From the NCBI GenBank assembly GCA_905178155.1, contig CAJINV010000012.1, positions 429,271 through 493,270 on the forward strand: DNA of 64,000 nt, written 5' to 3'. The DNA comes from Amoebophrya sp. A120 (taxonomy: Eukaryota > Sar > Dinophyceae > Syndiniales > Amoebophryaceae). A program made the position numbers and the translations under genes. Shown piece by piece: positions 1 to 10,457 of this stretch (position 1 is the first letter of the stretch; every line of letters starts with the position of its first letter). The notes beneath the pieces are model-generated. The model worked only from the letters and a program-made list of their open reading frames with translations. It did not search any database and was not told the DNA's origin.

Positions 1-1640
1 AACTGCTCCCAACTCTGCATTGGAGTACAACTTGCTCCCGGGAAGATCATCGATCCCAGCGCCCTGCTGCTCCTGACCCGTGGTCGTTGTGTCCAAAAAG
101 TCCTGGCTCGTCGCCCCCTGCAACATATTAGTACTGCTCTGTTGCGGGTGCATCAATCCCTGGTAGTCGTAGTTGTACAAACGCTCCTCATAATTGGAGA
201 CGAAGCTCGGCGCAGGAGGGTGGTGGGCGTCGATCGTGTTTTGAAGATGCTGGAGCATGGAGGTCGAAGAGTTGTGTAGTACTGCTCCCGGCGGAGGTGG
301 TGCCACAGGGGAAGCTCCGTATGTCATTTGATGAGATGTCCACCCGCGCTGGCGCTGGTGTGAAAGCTGTTAATATTATTGTTCTCGGGCACGCCGGAAA
401 ATGATGAATAAAATCCTACTTCATCTTCATTTACTGGGGAAGTAGGATCATATTCAGTGTAGCTGTTGTAGTTCCAGGAAGTTTTATTTTGCTGCGCCGC
501 AACATGATTAGGCTGATTGAAAAAAGACGACGCAGATGGAACTGGCGACGAAGCTGCTCCTCCTGCGAAGTAGCCAGTGGTCGACGCAGCCTGTGGTGCG
601 CCATACTCCGTGATCCTCTTCACCACAGTGCCGGAAGATGGATGTAACGGGACATTTTTGCACTGATAGGATGAGAACACGTCGCTGCAACGTTGGTTAT
701 TCCACTCAATGCTGGTGGACCCATCTTCATCCACCCACGGCTGGGATTGCGGTGAACGATCCTTGTCGCGGACAATGCTACTAGTGGCCAACATCTTGCC
801 GGGCCGTGGCTGGTTGAAGTGCAGCCGTGAGGACGAAGAAGTTGTTGGCCCGGGGGCTGTAGTGGTCGCGCCAGAAGTCGAAGCTCCTACCGCACCAGAT
901 TTTGCGGAAAACGCCGCGTGAAGATGTTGATCGCTGCCCAGTAGCTCATTTTCGATGCTAGTAGTGCCAGAACTGGAAGCCGGTCCTGTGGTTGACGCAC
1001 CTGCTGGGGCGGGCGTCACGGAAGTACTTGAGGTTGCAGTAGTTGTGGGCGCTGCTGGGGCGGGGGCTGGAGGAGAAGTAGTGCTGCTACTACTCTTTCC
1101 ACGTCGACCGTGACGGAACCTCGTCTTTCCACGTTTCCACGGGCGCGTCGTCGACCGTGACGGAAGATCCTCTAGTTTTGACCGCATCCTCGGTTTTAAT
1201 AGTATTTTCCGCGTCACCTTTTGCTGCAACGGGTACCAATTGTTGTACTTTTTTCGGGCTGAACTGAGCGTAGGTACCAGTGGCGAACAAGTTTTGCGGG
1301 TAGATGACTTGCTCGATTTGATTTGCGTACGAGGCCAGCTGGTCTCCTTGCTGTGCGTGCCCTATGCATTGCAAAAGTATCGAACTAGCACAGCTTGCAG
1401 ATACAAGTTGAAGTTTTCTCAATTACAAAAGTGGAGTGGTTTGGCAACATGCTGGAAAATGAGATATAAGATAGTAAATCTGTCACGCACGAGCACGACT
1501 ACAATCAATCACAGTACCTACGAGGGCGATAAATTTTGCAATGCGTATGCCCCCCTCCGTCGAACCTGTTCTTGAATCTCTTCGCGATTATTATGACCCG
1601 CTCAGGTGTTACAGTCTCAAACGTTACAATAAAATATGGA
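1..1640 (-). CDS. Ser/Thr/Pro-rich protein, partial, introner-interrupted
   Basis: Minus-strand gene running off the left edge. The 5' piece (about 1548-1640) ends in a basic stretch reading KRFKNRFDGGG; after the introner at 1363-1547 it continues HAQQGDQLASYANQIEQV and then into a long Ser/Thr/Pro/Ala-rich region (about 324-1229) and a Tyr/Gln-rich region that stays open to base 1. Removing the introner and one TSD copy keeps the frame. Two further frame changes are needed, one between about 1090 and 1229 (beside a 17 bp direct repeat near 1105 and 1148) and one near 324, so either small introns are missed or the gene is decaying. No domain recognised. The start codon was not found. Confidence 0.5.
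1363..1547. mobile_element. Introner, family A (185 bp)
   Basis: TIRs begin TATGCATTGCAAAAG on the left, with a diverged mate at the right end. Perfect 5 bp TSD TGCCC at 1358-1362 and 1548-1552. It splits the coding region of the window-edge gene, and removal with one TSD copy joins GGG-H-A-Q in frame. Confidence 0.75.
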
Positions 1641-1787
1641 AATCTGTGATGCAAGAGCGCATGATCTAGCTAAGTCTCATAGGATTGCGCATTACAAGTT
1701 CTGGAGTCCCAATCTGCACTACAATCTGGCGAAATTTGTATTGCAGAAAGTGGAATGCTGTCCGAGTCTGTCATGCTTATCATGCAA

Positions 1788-1878
1788 CGCGAAGAGAAAT
1801 TGTTGAAATACTGCGAATAATACAAACAAGAAAACTAGAAATAGTTTCCGTTACTGTTATTGCTACAAACAGAGCGAT
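1788..1878. repeat. 91 bp dispersed repeat, copy 1
   Basis: Nearly identical to 22898-22988 (a few mismatches). Here it lies at the 3' end of a truncated secreted-family gene; the other copy lies upstream of a member of the same family. It may mark a segmental duplication or an unrecognised mobile fragment. Confidence 0.6.
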
Positions 1879-2389
1879 ACTTCGTTCTTCTGATGCAACT
1901 TGCGTTTTTGGTAACTTGCGGCACCAGCGACTCAATATAATTATGATCTGCTAACGTCGTGGGCCCATCCTCAGAAAAGGCAATCTCAGTAGCAGCGCGC
2001 GCTTTCTTGGAGACTGCCGCTAGAGCGCGTTCCGCTGCAGTATGGGCAAGTAAGGCGCGACGGGCGGCCTTTGCGGGGGCTTCTCGAAAGTGTTGCTCCG
2101 CCGCACGGGTGAAGGCCTCTCTCTCCCGTTTCCGCGCCTCAGCGCCGCGCACGGGGTCGTCACCAGAGCTGTCCTGTCTCGCAGCAGTCTCGGGAGACAG
2201 AAACGAATGAATGAGGCCCAAGTGGGTATCGTCGAGCGTTTGCAACAGGTCGGTGGAGCCGCGCCGCTGCTCGAGAGAATCCGACGACGTCGCCGCTACG
2301 CCAGCTGCCTTGACGGTGGAAGTGGAACACTGGTAGGAGAGATAAATAACCTGGCTTTGCGCCAGGAGGGAGAAAATCCGAGGATGCAT
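1835..2389 (-). CDS. Secreted CQW-family protein, truncated
   Basis: Starts at an ATG at 2389 with a hydrophobic leader (IFSLLAQSQVIYLSYQ) closely matching the leader of the full-length relative at 25346-27006 (LFYLLAQSQVYFLAYH). It then has the family's Ala/Arg/Glu-rich helical region, including AEARKREREAF and ALAAVSKKAR. The open frame stops soon after, at about residue 184, while complete relatives have about 450-480 residues and end in CQW. The middle and C-terminal modules are absent, so this is probably a truncated copy or its later exons are not recognisable. Function unknown; the leader suggests secretion or endomembrane targeting. Confidence 0.5.
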   Translation of the reverse strand: MHPRIFSLLAQSQVIYLSYQCSTSTVKAAGVAATSSDSLEQRRGSTDLLQTLDDTHLGLIHSFLSPETAARQDSSGDDPVRGAEARKREREAFTRAAEQHFREAPAKAARRALLAHTAAERALAAVSKKARAATEIAFSEDGPTTLADHNYIESLVPQVTKNASCIRRTKYRSVCSNNSNGNYF

Positions 2390-2786
2390 TTTTCTCGAAA
2401 GATGGATTTTTTGGAAATAAGCTCCTCTCGAGTAGTTCCATGAAGCGGACGTGCTGTTGATCTTGATGGATACACTAATATTAAAAATTTCGTACTATAG
2501 TTAGAACAAAATATAAATGATACGTTGTTGAGAAGCAGAAGTACAACTTGGATGCAGAAAAAACACTACACAAAAAACACAAGAATTCTCAGGTGGACCA
2601 ATGTGTCTGTGATCTAAGAACAATGATAGGAAGACCACTGATGCTGGCGTTCTATGTGCATGCAACTGGAAGAAAACATAATACAGGAGAAGGTGATTAT
2701 TTTGCAAAAAGATCCGCGCCGGGCCTAGTAATCGAATTATATTGATTTTTTCAACGAGCAAGATCACAATTATATATCTTTACAAG
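2390..2786. other. Intergenic region
   Basis: No credible gene. Part of it (near 2528-2555) resembles the upstream DNA of the family member at 27006, sharing a GTTGAGAAG...ACAACTTGGATG stretch, consistent with duplication of gene plus promoter. Confidence 0.4.
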
Positions 2787-3716
2787 ATGGGGGTCGGCCG
2801 TTTGGCCGACCCTATCTTGATGCACAGTGGGCAGCTAGAAAAAACGGCCCCTGTTCTTGAATCTCCGTTTTTTCTTGCTGCTCACCTGTTCTTGAATCTC
2901 TTCGCGATTATTTTCTCCGACCACTACGGCTGGGAAATTTTGCGCGAGAAGCTGGCGGACGATTTCGATCGGGACCCCACAGCGATAGAGAGCTTTACGG
3001 ACATCAAACCGGCGGGGGAGGGAAATGGTGGGGGTAGCGGTAGCAGGGATGCCCTCACGCAAGACGATGTTGCGAAATGGCTAGGAGGGGCGGAGAGTCA
3101 GAGTACTTGGGACAATCTTTCGCAATCGAAGCAAGACGAGTACCAGACCAGGGCGGGCTATCCCATGTAAAAAGGTCCCCACCACCCCACAGTCAAGATG
3201 GGAAATCTTCTAGACAACTTCACACGCAGCTTTGGCTGCTGGGCATGACAGATGTGGCCTCGTAGTGTAATCCTGTTTAGCTAATTCAGCAGCGTCACAG
3301 AGCTAGCGCAGCGCGCCGATGGGAGTTTGACAAATTCCGCAGCACGACGAGACGGCGACAGTGCTTCTCATGGGGCTCCGCGTGCGAAATATTTTCACGA
3401 AGCAGAGAGATGATTTGCATTACATTTACAACGAAAGGGTGGGGATTTTTTTACACAGGATACGGACGGGCTGTTCGAGTGGATGGATGCTGACCCACGC
3501 GACGGGACAATTTCGATCAAAGAGTGGAACGCAGCTATCAGCCCCGGAACACAGCCAGCCGACACCGTTGACGGCGAACTGCTGGACTACGAGGACCTGC
3601 CCAGCAAGATGCGAAGCGAACTATCAAGAAGAAAAATTCCCCCTCCCCATATCAAAGCGGAAATCTCGGATGCAATCAGCTTTGTCATGCTCGAAGGGAA
3701 GAGATGCGGACTGTAG
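2787..3716 (+). CDS. EF-hand-like protein, introner-interrupted
   Basis: Exon 1 (ATG at 2787, up to 3158) encodes a mostly acidic protein (GWEILREKLADDFDRDP...). Exon 2 resumes after the family D introner at 3159-3462, giving ADGLFEWMDADPRDGTISIK. The DADPRDGTISIKE stretch looks like a calcium-binding EF-hand loop but has one extra residue before the glycine, so binding may be altered. Excising the introner plus one TSD copy keeps frame. A second introner-like start (family C) occurs at 3622, so the residues after about 3621 (reading KIPPPHIKAEI) are probably intronic and the 3' end is unresolved. The first 45 residues overlap a hairpin and a dispersed repeat and may not be coding. Confidence 0.5.
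2791..2812. repeat. Perfect hairpin
   Basis: GGGTCGGCC, loop GTTT, then GGCCGACCC: a 9 bp perfect GC-rich stem. It overlaps the first codons of the EF-hand-like ORF, so either the hairpin lies in the 5' end of the message or the true start is further downstream. Confidence 0.6.
3159..3462. mobile_element. Introner, family D (304 bp)
   Basis: TIRs TATCCCATGTAAAAAGGTCC and, in reverse complement, TATCCTGTGTAAAAAAATCC. TSD CGGGC/CGGAC (4 of 5). Internally close to the copy at 59620-59898, including a shared segment ending ATCCTGTTTAG. Confidence 0.75.
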
Positions 3717-3720
3717 TGCT
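3622..3720. mobile_element. Introner, family C, left end only
   Basis: Starts TATCAAGAAGAAAAATTCCC followed by CTCCCC, as in other family C ends, and contains a TTTGTCATGC motif. No matching right end was found downstream, so the element is degraded or the end given here is arbitrary. A CGAAC occurs before it and again at 3887, but that second copy belongs to another repeat. Confidence 0.35.
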
Positions 3721-3759
3721 GGGTGGCGTGGGCAAGCCTTGCAGCTTCAGCATGTCACT

Positions 3760-3988
3760 GTCAGGAGGCAGCTGGAAGTGGGAAACGGTGTGACAAATTG
3801 CGTGCAAACGAGGCGGCCACGACTGCGGATCGTGTTGTACCTCGTCTCCTACAGTCAATCACATTAGTACATCGTATATTAATTCCGTCGAACCTGTTCT
3901 TGAATCTCTTCTCGATTATTTTTTCCGACCTCCGGGCGGAACGCCTTTCTTTCGCGAGGATCTGCGCTGCAGTTTTCGGCTTCGTCAT
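3760..3988 (-). CDS. Small basic protein, first exon?
   Basis: ATG at 3988 opens a strongly basic helical stretch (MTKPKTAAQILAKERRSARR, then SEKIIEKRFKNRFDG). The KRFKNRFDG part recurs in the fragment at 1548-1640, which suggests related exons. After about 3885 the sequence loses protein character and may be intron. On the plus strand the same bases read EPVLESL.DYF, so the coding strand is uncertain. Confidence 0.3.
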
Positions 3989-3999
3989 GGTGATGGATC

Positions 4000-5962
4000 C
4001 TTGATGTTCTGAACGCGGCGACGGGCACAGAAGCCCTCCGTCGGCAATAAAACTAAATAAAAACTTTAGCCAAGGTCGCTGCTCTACTACTGCACAATAA
4101 CAGGGTTTGCGTTTGTCTCGTCGATGTTCGTACAAGATTTTATCTAACTATCGTCCATCCCACCCACGTGGTTATCTGCAACGAATACGAACGCCAAAGA
4201 CCTCAAACGCAACACCACGAACTAGCTGAGGCTGGCTTCTCTTTGCGTAAGTAGTTCATTAATATTGCCCTTTTCGAGTTCGTCAACTTTTGCACTCTCG
4301 TACCCGGCGATTGTGATGTCTAGACGAGTTTTTAATGTAGTATACAAACTACAAAGACAAGAAAGCGCCCCGCATACCTTGGTCGAAATAAGCGAGTTGT
4401 GAACTATTTGACTGCGAAAAGCAACCCCTTTTTTCTGCTTTACTTGATTTTGTCTCCGACGAACAGGAACTTTATTTCAACCTGTTGTTCAACGTGCGAG
4501 GAGGAGGACAACGAGAAGAGGATAAGTAACCACGGTGGACTACATACTAATCCCCAATGAGACGAGAAGCTCGTCGACGATGAAGAACAGCCTGAGTATC
4601 TATGGTTCCCATGTACAACGTGTCGTGGCATCCTCGACAACCGTTGCCGCACCACACGGAAGATCCTACCGCTTGCTTGTGCTTCATCTCCATCTTTTCC
4701 TTACAAAACAACACGGCGATGATGTCTGCGAAGATGTCTGTTCCTTCTTCTCTGCTATAAATAATTGTACACTGAAAACCAAAACAAATAAACCCGTGGT
4801 ACGTAGTTAAGGTCCGTCTGCGAGGAGCTGAGGCAATAAAGCGCGAACCCATCGTGCGTGATCCCCTTACGCACTACTTACGCTGCTGAATAAATCGTGA
4901 AAAACAATACTTAGCAAGAACTACACTAAGAAACGATTTCCGCGCTTTCACTTTTTTTTTCTTGACGCTTTTTGCATCTTTACCTTTCCTAAAATCGCAT
5001 GATTTGTACTCCTGAATACTGAGTGAATTGTACACATATTACGCTCTCATCTTTTCAAAAAGTTGTAACAACGGCCGGGCTTTCTCGTACAGCACGCGGC
5101 CGCCGCTAGCAGGCAATTAGGTATATTCGTACTACGTCTTTCGTTACGTGGTCTTCTGAGGAACAGCTACCTCCGGGTAAATTAAAGTGAAAACCAAAAG
5201 TCCCCCTGCCCCTCCGCCGCAGGCTTCAAAATCTGTAAATGTGAGCTCTCTTTCTAAGTCTAAAGCGTTTCAACATTGCGATTAATTTCATTTTACACGA
5301 CGAGAGATTAAGTAAATACTTAGTTGGTGTTGACAGGACGAGAAGTTTTAGTGTTTACATTGCGATACTTAGTTGGTGTTTACATTTTACACGACGAGAG
5401 GTTTTAGTTGGTGTTGACAGGAATGATCACTACAAAGAGGTGGAACTTGAGACAACTGCAATGGATCTTTTAGGGCCTTGAACTTTTGACGCCATGCCCG
5501 GGCATGGAAAGAAAGAAAGAAAATCCTTATTCAAATATATCATAACTTGACGTAATTGATGTCATCATCCCGTTTGTAGCGTTTGCTTACTGCAAGAATT
5601 GCGATTCTCAAGGCCAACATCTTCATTGCAACTGAGGTCATGTAATTTCTGTACTCCGAGGAATAAAGCGAAAAAGAAAAACTCTTCAAAACTACTGTCG
5701 CAGTAAATCACTGAGCATCGACATCCTCAACCAGTTCGATGTACACGATAGGAGGAAGTAGAGTTGTTCTCAACATTAGTGATCCAGCAATACTAGAAGC
5801 CCTTCTATTGTTCACGACCCAGTTTATTTTAAGTCTTTCTCTTTCGATAATCATCTCACCCGAAGGACAAATCGATTGGTGAGCAGAGGAGCTCCTCTGT
5901 GGCGCTCCACTGCATAATCACGCCTCTGGTCGCCCTTCATCTTGTTATAGTAAATCTAAATA
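4000..5962. other. Gene-free region
   Basis: Only short overlapping open frames on both strands and no recognisable protein. AT-rich, with local repeats at 5280-5430. Confidence 0.5.
5280..5430. repeat. Local imperfect repeats
   Basis: The phrases TTAGTTGGTGTTGACAGG, ATTTTACACGACGAGAG and GTTTACATTGCGAT recur in shuffled order within about 150 bp. Non-coding. Confidence 0.5.
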
Positions 5963-8447
5963 CTACATTAATAACGGGTTTCGTCTCCTCTGCTCGCGCG
6001 GGCCGTCATGATCCGCTTCGCGCGGGCCGTCCGGGAGATCATGATCCGCTTCGCGCGGGACGTGCGGGAGCTCCTCAAGCCTCTGCCGGAGCTTTTCCGT
6101 ACACGCCACATCCATTTTGTCTCGATCCAGCAGAGCACGTACACCGAACAAAACAGCTGAACCGCAGCACGTAGAGTTCCACAAGAACTTAACCGCCCCA
6201 GGAGCCGTGCCGGCGCAGAGTGGTCCGATGTAAGGAGCACAGGCAGCTGTTAAAGCGAAGAGGAAGGGTAGGCCCACACGCAGGTGCGACTTTTTCAGCT
6301 CGTCCAGGAATTCTGCGGACGGCAGGTTCCTTCGCTCCAGTTCGGCAAGGTCAGCTCTTGCGTCTTGAATCTTAGCCGCGTCGAGTACGATAGTCACGCA
6401 TGAAAAGGAAACATCCCCCCTTGTCCCATTGTGAAGAAAGGGGAGATTCTGATACTGGACTTGGTTCGTACACAAATCAGTGATTTGTCTTGCAGAAAGT
6501 GCTTGGCGGCATTACCTTCTGTGCCTGTTTTTAGTTTGGGTACTATGCAGAAGGCTAGCAATTAGGCGAATGGCCAACAGATTTCTTGCAGTGGTCCAAA
6601 GCGGCGCATGACAGACTGGCTGTGGAAAGCGCGGCCACATGGGAGCTCCCATTTGTACCCACTAGGAGAGACAAAGGCCATCTGTGGCCACAAATCAGCA
6701 TGACAAATTTTCATTTTGGTCATATGGGGAAGTGGGGGGGATCCATTTTGATACCACGCCACGTTTCACCGCTTCGTCGACGGGAATCTCGGTCTCCACC
6801 GCCGGCGTGCTATCATTGGCGCACCACAAGAACTTCTTCTCTTCTCTATCCTTATGCACGATAAAAAAAATTTCTACACCATCACAATCTTCCATTTGTC
6901 GGGCACGGCAACCTTTTCTTGCGTTGCAGAAATCACTATTTTGATGAGAAAGTGACATGACTGTGATGCATTCTTACTTACGCTTCATGACGGATAAACT
7001 TTTTGCGATAAAAATTCTTGCAAATACAGCCTGCAAGTAAAACCGTGACTGTAATGCTGTTTTTTTGTGTTGGATATTGTTGCTCCGAATGATACGTTAT
7101 CAACTGCAAATATGTGGTCTGGGTCTGGAAGGATTTGTCCTGCACTATCTCGTCGCGCACCACATAAATTAATAGTCTAGAATGCACAGAAACATCACAA
7201 ATTCAAAATTTTGCGAGACTTTCTTCATGCCTATTACGCACGGGGTGTCCGCCTTTTGCCTAGTAAGGATTCGGCAACTTTTGGCGTTCATCATCATTGT
7301 CATCATGATTCTCACTGGATCGGCGGTAGAGCTCATTGCCGATCGCGTAACGCATCGTCTATTTGTGATCGAGACTTAGCATGACAAGTTGCAGTATTCC
7401 AGGCCCAGACATATTTGCAATGCATATATTCCGCCGCGTCGAAAAGGTCCTTGACACTGATGGTTGCAAACGAGGGAGTATGCATTGCAAATACTCTTGG
7501 TCATCTGGCTTTGTAATGCAAGATCTGAAGCACGCGCACGCCAAGAACAAGATCTTCTGTGATGCATGAATCGAAGAATACGAGTCACCAGGAGTTTTCC
7601 TTGTCGTGCTGAAGTCTCCTGTCTGCCATGCGTTTTCTTTACAATGAATCTGCTGATGATTAGTTCGAGCGGGGCTCGGCGCAACTCCCTCCTCCGACGC
7701 GCGGCAGGAATAGCCTGCCCTAATACCCTAGTGGAATGAATCTGCTACAAGCCACCAGAAAATACTTAAACTTGCGATGTTGTTTTGCCGTACACGCGGC
7801 TACTCTGCGATGCGAGCCTGAGCAACACATGTTGTAGTTTTCAGACCCAGATGGCAACATATATGCAATGCATAGGAGATAGGGATTTGCAACCCAGCTG
7901 CGATTGCGGAAGAGGAGACAAACGCTCTTCTTGAAGACCGAGAAGGTTGAGGACCGAGGATCCTCAGTGCTCAACCGAGAACAGAATCAGGAAGAGATGC
8001 GGGCCGCTCAAGCCGCTCCTTCTTAGCGGCAATCACGTCGCTCACACGAACAGAAAACAGCTTTTCTCCGCTCAGCAACAGGACGGAAATTTCCCGCTCG
8101 TCTAGTTGAGCAGTTGCATCTGGCTGAGGAGAAGGAGGATCAGACGGAACGGTCCTCGTTGCATGATCAACTCTACTACTACTGCCCCTCAGCAAGCCAG
8201 TCGCGCTGCGGCTGCGGCTGCGGCTGCGGCTGCCCGTGCGGGTACTACCGCGACGACCGGGGGCGCCGCGGGCCAGCAACTGCAGTTTTACAGCGACGGC
8301 CTGGTGCTGGTGCCCGTACTGTGTTGATACCGACAGGAAACCACACATCGACATCGCAGCAGCGCTCAAGAGGAAATGAAGTACGGCCGGACCAGGGGCG
8401 AAGCGCCGTTTGTTCAAGCTGCTGCGATCGGAAGAGAAAAAGACCAT
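5963..8447 (-). CDS. Membrane protein, tandem copy 1 (three introners)
   Basis: ATG at 8447; exons about 7875-8447, 7429-7478, 6754-6852 and 5963-6398. N-terminal hydrophobic segment (LLSAAAMSMCGFLSV), an Arg/Ser-rich spacer, a module reading ISVKDLF and IPVDEAVKRGV, then TIVLDAAKIQDARADL and one or two hydrophobic C-terminal segments (GLPFLFALTAACA, GSAVLFGVRALL). The paralogue at 10458-11800 aligns throughout (ITVQDLL, ISVDEAVRHGV, IILDAEKL). All introner removals leave 381 codons in one frame, but a TGA at 7971-7973 interrupts exon 1, so this copy may be a pseudogene unless the base is wrong. The C-terminus carries a duplicated READHD...GP motif. Family function unknown; membrane location inferred. 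Confidence 0.65.
6399..6753. mobile_element. Introner, family C-like (355 bp)
   Basis: Minus-strand left end TATCAAAATGGATCCCCC and a diverged right end CATGAAAAGGAAACATCCCC (reverse complement). TSD CGTGG/CGTGA. It sits between KRGV and TIVLD; the paralogue reads HGVFIILD with no intron there. Confidence 0.7.
6853..7428. mobile_element. Introner, family B-like (about 576 bp)
   Basis: One end (near 7400-7428) has the TATGCATTGCAAATATGTCT and GGG... end typical of family B; the other end (6853) is diverged, TATGCACGATAAAA. TSD match is weak (3 of 5). Exact removal joins LFDAA to DREEKKF in frame. The length suggests an internal insertion. Confidence 0.5.
7479..7874. mobile_element. Introner, family B-like (396 bp)
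   Basis: Ends TATGCATTGCAAATACTC and TATGCATTGCATATATGT (reverse complement), both followed by an ATCTGG motif. TSD shares CTCC. Between it and the next introner lies a roughly 45-50 bp micro-exon encoding SFATISVKDLFDAA. Confidence 0.6.
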
Positions 8448-8449
8448 GC

Positions 8450-10457
8450 TGGGCGTGGTGGTGGTTGTGCTAAGTACAAAAGTATGGCTTCTGGCTCCTT
8501 TCCGATAAGTAGTGCGCTGCTCTGTCGACTAGCACAGGACTGGCGAGAAAGCTGCAATAAATTCCTTATTTTGCTTTTGCTATTGCTACGCGCGAGAAAG
8601 AAGAGATTTGAAATCGGAGCAGGTTTCTTTATTTTTACAACTTACGGCTATAGTATTTCAAAACAAAAGCAAGACATTTCTTCAAACAAACAGCCAAAAA
8701 AGACACTTGTCTGAACCTGCCAGATAGTGTTTTGAGCAAGCAGTTGGCTTTCACCATTTTCACCTCTTTTGTGGATCAGACACAAGAGAACTTCTTTCGG
8801 TCGATCTATTTTCATCACTGCTAATCGTGGACAAGAAGGATCGTCATCAGCACCTTATCCTTCAATAAACACGAGTTCTTGCATCTGGAAAAATCGAAAT
8901 GATCGAACCTCCGTTTGGAAGATCTTGATCTTCTGCTGCCTGGTGTAACTTTTCTGTATTTCCAACAAATCTACATTTGCAGGGATAGGACAAGCAGCCA
9001 TGTGCCAGCTCTCTATGCGCTGTCCGGTGCTGTCCGGTGCGAGATTAGGAACCTCTGGAAAACGAAGATCATGCACAACTTCTGGTGGATCTATGGCCCT
9101 GAGGCGAGTGAAATGTAGTATGGAACAACTAGATGGGTCTAGATCACGTGAAAAACTATACGATCATCGTGTTGGCCCGGAACGCAGTCAGGCAACGATC
9201 TCCTCCACGAATAAGCAATGGAGCCGTACTAGCAGAGGACACACTAATACAGGGTATAGAACTACTTTACAACAACCAACAGTTGCCGCCTCAACGGCGT
9301 CTTTACGTAGTGGCGTTGTTCCTGCAACAGAGAAAAAACAGAGCGGATCCTTGAACAAGAGCATTCGCATTCCTGGAGGCATCTATTGAAAACTCCACGA
9401 ACAAGAATCGCCGCCTGCTGCTGCTTCCCCTTTCGGAATAACATTCCAGACAAGGTGATTTTTTATTTTCACAAGGCCAGAGGCAGAGCGAGACTCAGAT
9501 CTGCGATCTTGTGCAGTTGTGCTCTCATCTTCTTTTCGATTTGTTCACGAATCTGCGCTCTACTACCAGACTAGCAATGCCAAAAGAAAACTTTTTTCAT
9601 CATGCGCCAAAATGTACTTCTTGTTTCACCAAAACCAGTGCCAAAAAGTTTCATCATACACGTTTAGCGTTGCGCTATTTTTACAAAGAAAACCTCTACT
9701 AGGACTTCAACTGAAGATCGTACACAACTTCTTGTAGATCTGTGGCCCTGAGGCAAGTAGATCGATGTAGATCATGTGAAAAATACTGTTGTATGCGATC
9801 ATCGCATCAGGCAGCAATCTTCTCCACAGAATAATAAAGTTGTAGTTGTCTTCAGTTCCATTTTACACTCCGGGAGGTTCAGATAATTCAAAACTCGCAT
9901 AGCTTTTTTCTCCAACGCTTTCAAAGCTGATTTTCTGTACATGTACTGCAGCCGGCATACAAGAAATAGATCAGGCACTATGTTCTTGCCCTTCTTGCCG
10001 ACCTCGTATAGTACCAAAAATATTTTTTGCAGTAGACTTCTAGATCGTACAAACATAATAGATCATCTCACCACATCCACACTATGCGTGTAAGAAGTAC
10101 TTCCACGAAGTAGCCTAAAGCCTTTTGCTCCATACGTCGAAGCCTTCAATTTTACACTGTTCAATCCGACTGGAAATCAAAACTGTGGCAAAACGCCACG
10201 CCATTGGTTTTCAACCATGAAAGAGCGCATTTGTCTACTTCGTGCTTCACAGGAAAGAACGGGGATAATGCATTACGTTTAATACGCCTTCGTCTTTTCA
10301 AAGAATAACAACAGCACCAGCGATTCCTCGTAGAGCCCATGCCTACTGCGAGTGCCACAATAAGTATATTTTTTGAATTTGTTTCGGCGGCTACTAGCTC
10401 AGCACCTGTAAGCACGAACGGGTAAGAGCTCCTAAGTACCCAAAGACGAGCCCGAAA
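8450..10457. other. Upstream region of tandem copy 1, duplicated
   Basis: No gene recognised. The DNA matches the region upstream of copy 2 (11830-13250) in the same order: a TAGTATTTCAAAACAAAA stretch, a TCGATCTATTTTCA stretch, an ACGAAGATC...CAACTTC block and an AACATTCCAGAC block. The ACGAAGATC block also occurs a third time near 9700-9830. The duplicated unit therefore includes gene plus upstream DNA. Confidence 0.5.
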
